Positions 58,201-64,000 of a stretch of DNA of 64,000 nucleotides are shown piece after piece. The stretch comes from JAMQPK01 sp963782595 (lineage in GTDB: Bacteria > Acidobacteriota > Vicinamibacteria > Vicinamibacterales > JAMQPK01), in NCBI GenBank assembly GCA_963782595.1, contig CAWAKJ010000002.1:992001-1056000 (forward strand), read 5' to 3'. How positions within the stretch are numbered: the first letter of the stretch is position 1; each line of letters begins with the position of its first letter. Made by a program: the position numbers and the translations under genes. The notes beneath the pieces are model-generated. The model saw only the letters and a list, made by a program, of their open reading frames with translations. It was not told the DNA's origin and made no database searches.

Positions 58201-60324
58201 GGCGTAGAAGTACTGAACTTCATTTGTCACGGTCGTATCGAGGTACGCGGGACTCGTGAGCAGCGTGACGCCGTTGAGCGGCGTGCCGAAGGCTGTGCTC
58301 GATGTCCTGCGATAGACGTTGTAGCCGGCACGGTCCGGCTCGCTATTCTGCGTCCATCCCAGCGAGACCTGCGCGTTGCCGGGAGTCGCGACAAGACCCA
58401 CCGGCGCGGCAGGCGGCAGTGTATCGGCGGGGAAGGGATAGCCGGCGGTCCAAGTCGGCGACGCGACCGCGGTGCCCACAGTCGGTCCGGCCGTGTTTCC
58501 AACGGCGGTTCCCGAGGCTTCGTTCAAACCGAAACGCCCGATGGGACCGACGAAGATTTCGTGACTCATCCCGAACTGAATCTCTTCCAGACTTCGCGCG
58601 TAGTTCCAGATGCGCACTTCGTCGACGAGGCCGTGGAAGAATCCCTGAGTCTGAGTACCAATGCCGCCGGTCGAGTTCAGCGCCGAGCCGATGACGGCGT
58701 GCTGGATGCTTGTGGACTCGGGTGTAAATGCGCCCACGAAGAGCGTGGTCTCGAGGTTGCCGTTGAGGTACAAGCGCCACTCATCGCCGTCGTAGGTCGC
58801 CGCGACGTGGTTCCAGGTCGTGGTGCTGATGGGAATCGGTGTCGAGCCGATCACAGGATGATTCAATCCGGTCGCGGCGTCTTCGAAATCGGCGACGAGC
58901 ACGTTGTCGGTCGAACGAATGCCCAGGAAGTAGTTCATGTTCACTTCCGGCGGGGCTTCCGTTTCGGCCATGCCCTTGGTGATGAGGGGAACCGCACTGG
59001 GAAGCCCACCCGAACCAGTGTTGGTCGGAATGCCGGCGCCGGTCCGTTTGAACCAGGTTTCGAGCGTGAGCGTCGTCGCGCCGAGTCCGGTGGGTCCAGT
59101 GGCTGCACCGAACGTCACATACTGGGTTGTTCCGTTGAACTGCATTCCGGCGCCGCCAAGAAGATTGGGCGCGCCCGCCACCTCGGCGGATTGCAACGAC
59201 GGGTTCGATGACGTATCAACGGCTTTGACCACGTACGTGTATGCCTGGCCGTTGGTGACCGTGCTGTCTGTGAAGATCGGAATCGTGAGCAGGGCGCCGT
59301 TCAGCGGTGTGCTGGAGCCGTTCCTGTAGATGTTGTAGCCGGCGAGATCCGTATCGGCGTTCTGATTCCAGGCGATCGTCACGCGACCGTTGCCGGAATT
59401 CGCGATCACGTTCTGCGGTACCGCCGGTGGAATGGAATCTGGTATTGGAAAGCCCGCGACGCGTGTGGGTCCGTTGGTCAGCGTGCCGTTGGATGCGCTG
59501 TTCACGGTATTGGCCGCGGTTGTCCCGGAGGCTTCGTTCATGCCAAAGCGACCAATCAGTCCTGGGCCCGAAGTCAGCTCTTGATTCATGCTCCCCAGGA
59601 TCTCGGCGGGCGTGCGGACGACGTTCCAGATGCGCACTTCGTCGATCACACCGTTGAAAAATCCCGCGGCGGCAGTGGCTACCGAGGTGATTGCGGTGCC
59701 GATGGATGAGTGCTGAATGCTATCGGAGCGTGGTGCGTGATTGGGGCCGAGCACCAACGGTGATCCGGGTGTGGCCGGATTGGTCTGTTCCACGCCGTTC
59801 AAATAGAGGCGGAACGTGCCAGTCGTACTGTCGTACGTCGCCGCAGCGTGGTACCAGGTGTTCAACGCAATGGGAGTGATCCCAACAACCGGGTGATTCA
59901 ATCCAGGGCTGGCCTGTCCGGCGCCCTCCTCGAAATCGGCAGCCAGGAAATATTGGCCGCCCGAATTGTTGAGCCCGAGAAAGTAGTTCATGTCCACGTT
60001 CGAGTTCTCGGCTTCGCCGCGCCCCTTCGCAACAAGAGGAACGGCAGTGGCCAGGCCGCCGGTGCCAGTGGTTGTGTTGACGCCGTTGCCTTCGCGCTTG
60101 AACCACAGCTCGACCGTGAAGTTGGTTGCGTTGAGGCTGGGCGCCAGTCCCATCGTGATGTATTGATTACCAGGGGCCGCGGTGCCGAGGAAATCGACAG
60201 CGTTGCCCGCGGGTCCTTGTCCCAGCGGACGGTCTCCGCTCATCAGCATGAGAACTACGACGGCCATGGCGACCACACCGAAGCGCGTGGCTCTATCGAA
60301 TCTGGCGCGTGCACGTTGCGTCAT
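55066..60324 (-). CDS. Giant surface protein 2, N-terminal half (LamG, FN3, PKD, phosphoesterase A and start of B)
   Basis: 1,752 residues from ATG 60324 (AGAGGA upstream). Sec signal in residues ~15-35 (FGVVAMAVVVLMLMSGD). Then LamG (WYHAAATYDSTTGTFRLYLN), FN3, LamG (HVAATYDGDEWRLYLNG), FN3 (VSLGWTQNSEPDRAGYNVYR), and a PKD-like domain. Calcineurin-like domain A (about 820-1100) has complete metal motifs: GAGDSAPNC, GDNAYVNG, GNHDYNTP, MWHRPLYS, GGHWHNYERL. Two PKD-like domains and LamG 3 follow. Domain B begins at about residue 1588 (VAVPDTQHYV, SHLGDITEHID, APGNHDMSS). The frame ends at 55066 where one G of a GGG run seems lost; the paralogue reads through. The full gene (49441-60324) is about 3,628 codons. 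Domain order matches giant protein 1 up to residue ~1,950. Confidence 0.87.
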   Translation of the reverse strand: MTQRARARFDRATRFGVVAMAVVVLMLMSGDRPLGQGPAGNAVDFLGTAAPGNQYITMGLAPSLNATNFTVELWFKREGNGVNTTTGTGGLATAVPLVAKGRGEAENSNVDMNYFLGLNNSGGQYFLAADFEEGAGQASPGLNHPVVGITPIALNTWYHAAATYDSTTGTFRLYLNGVEQTNPATPGSPLVLGPNHAPRSDSIQHSSIGTAITSVATAAAGFFNGVIDEVRIWNVVRTPAEILGSMNQELTSGPGLIGRFGMNEASGTTAANTVNSASNGTLTNGPTRVAGFPIPDSIPPAVPQNVIANSGNGRVTIAWNQNADTDLAGYNIYRNGSSTPLNGALLTIPIFTDSTVTNGQAYTYVVKAVDTSSNPSLQSAEVAGAPNLLGGAGMQFNGTTQYVTFGAATGPTGLGATTLTLETWFKRTGAGIPTNTGSGGLPSAVPLITKGMAETEAPPEVNMNYFLGIRSTDNVLVADFEDAATGLNHPVIGSTPIPISTTTWNHVAATYDGDEWRLYLNGNLETTLFVGAFTPESTSIQHAVIGSALNSTGGIGTQTQGFFHGLVDEVRIWNYARSLEEIQFGMSHEIFVGPIGRFGLNEASGTAVGNTAGPTVGTAVASPTWTAGYPFPADTLPPAAPVGLVATPGNAQVSLGWTQNSEPDRAGYNVYRRTSSTAFGTPLNGVTLLTSPAYLDTTVTNEVQYFYAVKAVDFFNNISEFSSEASATPSTNPPPAVNAGPDRTITLSSSAALSGIVTDNGPFSALWSEVGGPGSVTFANETSPGTTATFTHTGQYVLRLTANDGVKGAFDDMTVTVDDPVLVGAGDSAPNCVVGDPIAPAEAVATLLDGIPGAVFTLGDNAYVNGTAQEFAQCYDPTWGRHKSRTRPVTGNHDYNTPNATGYYDYFNGPGVVDGPAGNRTTGGYYSYNIGNWHVVVLNSECGSGLWNNNGCAAGSAQEQWLRADLAASPTNNIIAMWHRPLYSSSSPDSTHAFVQPLWQALYDYGVDIWLGGHWHNYERLAPMNASGALDTAFGIRSFVIGTGGINLSGAFPNLRTTSEVRNSATHGVMKFTLHDSSYEWEFIPIAGQSFTDSGSGTVHSAPGGNLPPIVLAGIDQTVAVGAASLNGSVTDDGPTTVTWSQVSGPPSATATFGNPNSAATSVGFPAAGVYVLQLSADDGLFVRSDTVTITVTTASGNLPPIVNAGSDQTITLSGGASLAGTMTDDGLPAGSDITGTWSNQSPAVGTVTFAEETNAATTATFSAVGTYVLRLTATDGDLTGFDDVTVTVNPTTPNNAIDFSGTNAHITFGPAPGLGVTTMTIEAWFRRDGAGATAESGSSGIIATPIVAKGTSEADGSNVDLNYFMGITAAGFLAADFEDAATGLNHPVTGTTPIPISNSVWHHAAATYDGTTWRLYLDGVLEATQVVGAFTPRSDSIQHASIGSALTSTGSPEGFFAGPIDEVRIWNRALSAGEIGTNLNQQITSAPNLVARWGLNETSGTTANDSTASPINGTIIGIATTEWTRTAGAPFNLSPNSPPNMPTSNGPLNGATGQTTSPNLSVNVSDSDGDSLDVTFYGRSMSGPAPGDFTIVAVPDTQHYVDDPNRAATFTAQTQWIVSSRPALNTVFVSHLGDITEHIDAQPVEWTRADASMDVLDAAVPPVPYGIAPGNHDMSSAGVSTNYDIYFPVSRMSGYPWYGGYLGQNLFSFTDPINRQNKNQFSLFSAGGMDFVVIHLEYDMPTYAVAWADRY

Positions 60325-60413
60325 GAAGTCCTCTAATGGCTAATGGGGAAAACGGACGAGTGTCACCACTGATGGTCCGGGAGGAATGTATGTACGTCTA
60401 TGAGGCAGGCTTG

Positions 60414-60497
60414 ATGGCGCGCACGATGCGCACGACGCGCATCGTGTGCGTCGCGCGCATGGTGTGCATGGCGCGCATCACGCGCATCCGCGATTGA
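60414..60497. repeat. Nonamer repeat array 2 between HTH gene 2 and giant gene 2
   Basis: Eight 9-bp units (60417-60488), e.g. GCGCGCACG, ACGCGCATC, GTGTGCATG, GCGCGCATC, in the 193-bp gap between the HTH stop and the start of giant gene 2. It has the same period, alternating purine-pyrimidine pattern and position as the array at 43517-43612. It is also an open frame ATGGCGCGC...TGA on the + strand (27 codons), with GAGG 8 nt upstream. Confidence 0.75.
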
Positions 60498-60517
60498 TTG
60501 ACGAACGAGTGGAGAGA

Positions 60518-60823
60518 CTAGAGGAGGCCGAGTTCTCTGACGTAGCGGCGGGCTTCGTGTAGGGGAATTCGAAACACGGGTTTGCGACCGCGGCCGATGC
60601 GAGTGGCCCTCAGGTATCCGCTGCTGATTTCTTTTCTGATGAACGTCGCACTCATCCCGATGATCGCCGCCAGTTGAGCGGTCGTGAGAGGCCGTCCGCT
60701 CTTTTGAGCGAGATCGTTCAACTTCTGAGCGATATCAGATGGCCGGCGCGAGGTGCCGTTGTTTCCGTTCTCGGAATTCGACGACGGGTCTGTGGCCACA
60801 GCCACAGCGGTACTGTGTCTCAT
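60518..60823 (-). CDS. Small excisionase-like helix-turn-helix protein 2
   Basis: 101 residues. The C-terminal ~60 residues match HTH protein 1 closely: LTTAQLAAIIGMSATFIRKE, SSGYLRATRIGRGRK, PVFRIPLHEARRYVRELGLL. The N-terminal ~35 residues (Ser/Asn/Asp-rich) have no counterpart and may be disordered or partly untranslated. It is likely a DNA-binding regulator of the downstream giant gene 2, or of the nonamer array between them. It lies 194 bp upstream of the giant gene on the same strand. Confidence 0.78.
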   Translation of the reverse strand: MRHSTAVAVATDPSSNSENGNNGTSRRPSDIAQKLNDLAQKSGRPLTTAQLAAIIGMSATFIRKEISSGYLRATRIGRGRKPVFRIPLHEARRYVRELGLL

Positions 60824-60840
60824 ACGCGAATTGTGGCCAT

Positions 60841-60893
60841 TGCAGAATCGTTGCCGTGTCCAATTCGCGAACTTCTCCGGTATTTACCGCATT
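60841..60893 (-). promoter_or_regulatory. Conserved ~53-bp leader block upstream of HTH gene 2
   Basis: Reads TGCAGAATCGTTGCCG at one end and TATTTACCGCATT at the other on the + strand. It aligns to 43889-43940 with one gap. It lies 17 bp upstream of the HTH start. See the matching block for the argument that it is regulatory rather than coding. Confidence 0.6.
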
Positions 60894-61013
60894 TGCAGGC
60901 GCCGAAGCCCGGACGACGCCGGACCAGGGAGACGAAAGACGTCGAAACGACGGATTTTACAAATGCTTCATCAGGCCGATACACCCGCCAGCGATGCTTG
61001 CTGAGGAGGTGTT

Positions 61014-61223
61014 ATGACCGTCGTTCCTATTGCCGACCGTCGGAGTCCGAATCGCCTGACGACCCCGGCGTGTCCGTATTGCGGCACGGAAAAATTCGTC
61101 GTCGCGGTGATCCGCAGCAAGGCGTTCATCTTCTTCCGCTGCCAGATGTGTCGCGAACGAGAGTTGCTTCCGAAGGTCATTCCTTCGGTGGCGTTGAAGC
61201 GTGAGTGGTTGCTCTTCTGCTGA
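61014..61223 (+). CDS. Small zinc-ribbon protein
   Basis: 69 residues from ATG 61014, with GGAGG upstream (GAGGAGGTGTT). Two Cys pairs, CPYCG and CQMC, are spaced about 25 residues apart as in zinc ribbons, with basic and hydrophobic residues between (VVAVIRSKAFIFFR). It is probably a DNA/RNA- or protein-binding adaptor. It is divergent from HTH gene 2 (190 bp between starts) and convergent, with no gap, to the NHL protein. No named family recognised. Confidence 0.65.
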   Translation: MTVVPIADRRSPNRLTTPACPYCGTEKFVVAVIRSKAFIFFRCQMCRERELLPKVIPSVALKREWLLFC

Positions 61224-62507
61224 TCACTTCTGCTTCGGTGCCAGCATCTTCGTGACGCGGCCCACGCTCGTGTCGCCGGCATACAGGTTGTTCTGTTTGT
61301 CGAACACCCAGTAGCTGGCTTCGATGAACTGCCCGGGTCCGATGCCCATTCCATTGCCGATCGCACCGATCACTTTGCCATCGCGGTTGAGCTTCAGGAA
61401 TTGCCCGTCCTGACCGCTTCCCATCCATGGGTTGCCTTGCGGATCGAAATGGATCGCGCAAACGAGATTTCTCGTTTGGATCGTCCTGAGGAAGTTGCCG
61501 TCGCCCGAATAGACGACGATGCGGTAATCCTCGCGGTCGCCGATCCAGACATCGCCGCTGGTCGGATCGACCGCGAGTCCATGGGCCGAGTTGAATTTTC
61601 CCTGCCCGACCTCGTTGCCAAACCACTGGTTGATGAACTTGCCGTTCTTGTCGACGCGGATGATGCGCGACGCGCCACTGTTGTTGGCCGGATCGTCTGA
61701 ATCGGTGTCGTTCGGGCTCTCGTTTCCGTGTCCCTCGGCGATATAGACGTCGCCGTTGGGCGCGAAGGCGACCATCACCGGCTCCCAGAGGAGTCGTTGT
61801 CCCTTGGCTTCATCCCAATCGCCTCTGCGTCCAGTCTGGCCAATGGTCACGAGCAGCTTGCCGTCGGGGCTGATTTTCTTGACAGTCGCGCTGCCCGCGG
61901 CGGTGATCCAGACGTTGTCTTCTGCGTCCACAGCCATACCGTGGGCCTTCGTCTGGTAACCGATCACATCGGGGCCGACCTGGAGGATGAGCTTGTGGTT
62001 CGGATCGAACTTGAAGAGCTGCGGCTTGCCGACGTCCGCGCGCTGAAAGACCCAAAGGTTGCCCTTTGAATCGAGACCGACCGACGGCACGCCGCCAAAG
62101 CCGGGAGGCAGCACGTATGGATAGGTATACGTGTATCCCATCGTTTGTTTCCACTGCACGCGCTGCATCGACTGGCGCGGCGTTCCCCCGCGCCGTCCGC
62201 ACACGGGCGACTTGCTGCAGGGCGGCACCTGCACGACAGGGGAGGCACTCTCGGCGCCCGTCGTATTGCCGCCGGCGCCGCGCGCGGCGCCGCGGCCTGG
62301 ACCGCCACTGCGAGCCGGCACGGTGACATTGCCCTTTTCATCGACGATCGTTCGACCCGTCGGGTCGGGAAACGATCCCTGCAGGAACCACGCGGGGCTC
62401 TCGCCAACGGCGGGCCCTTCGGCTGGCGGCTTCGATTGAGAGAAAGTCAGCGTCGTGGCGAAAATCAGGCCGACTGCCATTGAGGCAATAACCGTGCGTC
62501 CGTTCAT
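61224..62507 (-). CDS. Secreted NHL-repeat beta-propeller protein
   Basis: 427 residues with a Sec signal peptide (VIASMAVGLIFATTLTFSQ). A Gly/Arg/Ala-rich linker (about 68-85) and a Cys-containing stretch precede an NHL-type propeller: VGLDSKGNLWVFQRADVGKP, HGMAVDAEDNVWITAAGSA, VMVAFAPNGDVYIAEGHGNE, HGLAVDPTSGDVWIGDREDY, IHFDPQGNPWMGSGQDGQFL. Related to the propeller of peptidyl-alpha-hydroxyglycine lyases and to many hypothetical periplasmic proteins. Catalysis cannot be shown. Confidence 0.8.
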   Translation of the reverse strand: MNGRTVIASMAVGLIFATTLTFSQSKPPAEGPAVGESPAWFLQGSFPDPTGRTIVDEKGNVTVPARSGGPGRGAARGAGGNTTGAESASPVVQVPPCSKSPVCGRRGGTPRQSMQRVQWKQTMGYTYTYPYVLPPGFGGVPSVGLDSKGNLWVFQRADVGKPQLFKFDPNHKLILQVGPDVIGYQTKAHGMAVDAEDNVWITAAGSATVKKISPDGKLLVTIGQTGRRGDWDEAKGQRLLWEPVMVAFAPNGDVYIAEGHGNESPNDTDSDDPANNSGASRIIRVDKNGKFINQWFGNEVGQGKFNSAHGLAVDPTSGDVWIGDREDYRIVVYSGDGNFLRTIQTRNLVCAIHFDPQGNPWMGSGQDGQFLKLNRDGKVIGAIGNGMGIGPGQFIEASYWVFDKQNNLYAGDTSVGRVTKMLAPKQK

Positions 62508-62629
62508 CTTCAGTCTCCCTGCAAACGCGAGTGAGACGAAAGTGTCGCACAGTTAATCGGCCGAGTCACTTCCCAGCTGACACCGGCGAGCGCCGCACCG
62601 AGACCGATGAAGAGGCCCCGAGGCAGGCA

Positions 62630-62666
62630 CGAAAAAGGGGGCGGGATCCTCCCGACCCCTTTTTCG
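62630..62666. terminator. Bidirectional-type hairpin terminator
   Basis: Left arm CGAAAAAGGGGGCGGGA (62630-62646) and right arm TCCCGACCCCTTTTTCG (62650-62666) pair over 17 bp with one mismatch and a 3-nt loop. The A and T runs give a U-tract on either strand. It lies just after the stop of the DUF839 gene on the minus strand. Confidence 0.85.
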
Positions 62667-62687
62667 TAGCGGGGGACGTGGTTGAAC

Positions 62688-64000
62688 CTATTCCGGGATT
62701 GTGATTTCGATCGTGCGGTCGTTCCCGCTGGCGGGGTGCTGCATGTTGACCCAGCCGCGCCGCTTGTCGGTTGGGTCGAAATAGAGACCCGTGAATTCCG
62801 AGCCAACCGCGCCGTTCGAAGCCCAGCGCCCGAGACCTTCCCCTTGATCGTTCAGATCGCCGTCCTTGTTCACGTCGTTCGCAAACCAGATGTCGTCGTC
62901 GACGCCGCCGTTGCGGTCCTCGATAATGTAGATATTCCCATCGTGATCGATGGCCAGATTGTCCGGACTGTTCAACGCCGTGCCGAGCGCAGCGTTCGTG
63001 GCCAGATTGATCGTGTTTCTGTTGGCGAACACCGTGATCGTGCTGTTCTTCAGATCGAGCCGGTAAATTTCGTGCGTGGTGGTCGTGGTCATGTAGAGGT
63101 AGTCCACACCGCTCAGCGTCTGGATCTGCAGGTCCTCCGGGCGCTGGTAATCGGTGCCCTTGAACGCTGCCTTATTGGTCGTATTGCGGGCATCGATCGA
63201 GGTGATGCCGTTGGTGTCGGTGATGGTGATGGCGCCAGGGAGGGCGGCGCCGGTTTCATCGGTGATCGGAATCCAGGTGTACGGGCCGGTGGCGTTCGGC
63301 GTGTTGCCGTCGCCCACTCGCAAGACAAAGGTCTGGCCGGCGACAAAGTAGTCGGCCTGCCCGCCCTTGACCTTTCCGAGTTGAGCCGCCGAGGTGTACT
63401 TGTAGACGTTCCCGCCGTTCAACTCGTCGATGAAGTACATGTTGCCGGCCTTGTCGAACTGAATCCCCTCGTGAGACGTCCGCGGGATCACGTTCTGATG
63501 CACGAACTGCGCGCCGGAATTGGTCAGCGGCCCCAGCGGGTTGAGGATACCCGGCGCCTCACTCGGGTTCTTCAATTCAAACAGGCGGCCGTAAGGACTC
63601 GTGGAACCCAACGGCGCCGTTTCCCACGATTCCTCCGCAGTGATCAGTGTTCCCCAGGGTGTCCAGAAACAGGCATCGAACGCGATATGGCCTAATGCGA
63701 CCGTGCTCTGCCAGATCGTGTCGGTCACGCCCGTCTGCAAGTCATGGCGCTGAACCCCCGACTGGCCGGTCTCGAACACGGTGAACAGGTACCGGCCCTT
63801 ATGAGGCCCGGTTTCGTTGACCGTGATCATGTCCCAGTTTCCGGAGTTCGGTTTGTTGCCCGCCAGCTGAGTAGACCGGTCTGCAATCGACTGTTGCTGG
63901 AAATCCGGATTGCCGAACGTAATTGGAGTGTCTTCGTCGATGACCGCGACGGGCCCCGCGGAGCTCATTAGTGGTGTGTAGTCCGAAAAACGCGTGCCGT
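62688..64000 (-). CDS. DUF839/PhoX-like propeller protein, N-terminus outside the window
   Basis: The frame is open to the window edge (GTRFSDYTPLM before the first internal ATG at 63968), so the gene continues upstream. Visible 437 residues include WDMITVNETGPHKGRYLFTV, FDACFWTPWGTLITAEESWE, TSHEGIQFDKAGNMYFIDEL, RPEDLQIQTLSGVDYLYMTT, NLAIDHDGNIYIIEDRNGGV and VNMQHPASGNDRTIEITIPE. These are PhoX/DUF839 blocks with acidic metal-binding-like loops. It is only distantly like the PhoX-type protein at 46139-47563. Expected to be periplasmic. Confidence 0.83.
   Translation of the reverse strand, partial: GTRFSDYTPLMSSAGPVAVIDEDTPITFGNPDFQQQSIADRSTQLAGNKPNSGNWDMITVNETGPHKGRYLFTVFETGQSGVQRHDLQTGVTDTIWQSTVALGHIAFDACFWTPWGTLITAEESWETAPLGSTSPYGRLFELKNPSEAPGILNPLGPLTNSGAQFVHQNVIPRTSHEGIQFDKAGNMYFIDELNGGNVYKYTSAAQLGKVKGGQADYFVAGQTFVLRVGDGNTPNATGPYTWIPITDETGAALPGAITITDTNGITSIDARNTTNKAAFKGTDYQRPEDLQIQTLSGVDYLYMTTTTTHEIYRLDLKNSTITVFANRNTINLATNAALGTALNSPDNLAIDHDGNIYIIEDRNGGVDDDIWFANDVNKDGDLNDQGEGLGRWASNGAVGSEFTGLYFDPTDKRRGWVNMQHPASGNDRTIEITIPE

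Noticed and set aside
60739..61017. A + strand open frame over HTH gene 2 and its leader, with a weak match to a frame at 43888-44118
   Set aside because: The similarity is explained by the conserved leader DNA; the frames are otherwise unrelated and one is opposite the HTH gene.

Overview
The window is GC-rich and gene-dense. It carries many secreted and twin-arginine (Tat) proteins, a planctomycete-type cytochrome/DUF1549-DUF1553 + DUF1501 operon, DUF839 (PhoX-type) proteins, NHL/SMP-30 propeller proteins and very large surface proteins. This mix is typical of soil Acidobacteriota, most likely class Vicinamibacteria. The organism call is an inference from gene content; no rRNA, tRNA or phylogenetic marker is present.

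Layout. 1-2.9 kb: tail of a tripartite tricarboxylate transporter permease (tctA), then tcuA and tcuB (tricarballylate oxidation), each broken by two frameshifts. 2.9-14.5 kb: a decayed DUF3667 gene, a ModA-like binding protein with an amidohydrolase, an esterase, a P-loop kinase-like protein with a glycosyltransferase and an APH-type phosphotransferase, an SGNH hydrolase, a frameshifted SMP-30-like protein, an outer-membrane barrel and two tandem paralogous secreted proteins. 14.9-21 kb: an HD-GYP response regulator, then a tightly overlapping minus-strand operon (PSD1-type cytochrome, DUF1501, two cytochromes c). 21.5-31.2 kb: glpK, two RodZ-like HTH membrane proteins, an FCY1-type cytosine deaminase with an MFS transporter, a 2-hydroxyacid dehydrogenase, a PhoD-like phosphatase and an OprO/P-like porin. 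31.4-60.9 kb: two giant surface-protein genes of about 4,000 and 3,600 codons, separated by a choice-of-anchor-B protein, a PhoX-like protein and an SPFH protein. 61-64 kb: a zinc-ribbon protein, an NHL-repeat protein and a partial DUF839 protein.

The most interesting system is a duplicated module: a conserved ~52-bp leader, a small excisionase-like HTH protein, an array of 9-bp alternating purine-pyrimidine repeats, and a giant secreted protein. The giants share an N-terminal ~1,950 residues (three LamG domains, FN3, PKD-like domains, two calcineurin-like phosphoesterase domains). Their C-terminal stalks differ: twelve 360-bp cadherin-like repeats in one, six Ig-like repeats plus three copies of an unrecognised ~195-residue domain in the other. 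I infer a regulated, possibly switchable, surface enzyme/adhesin system.

A caution applies to the whole window. Twelve frameshifts interrupt seven otherwise well-conserved genes, and eleven of the twelve are net +1. That bias looks more like uncorrected insertion errors in the assembly than biology, although the four shifts in tcuAB and the deletions in the DUF3667 remnant could be real decay.
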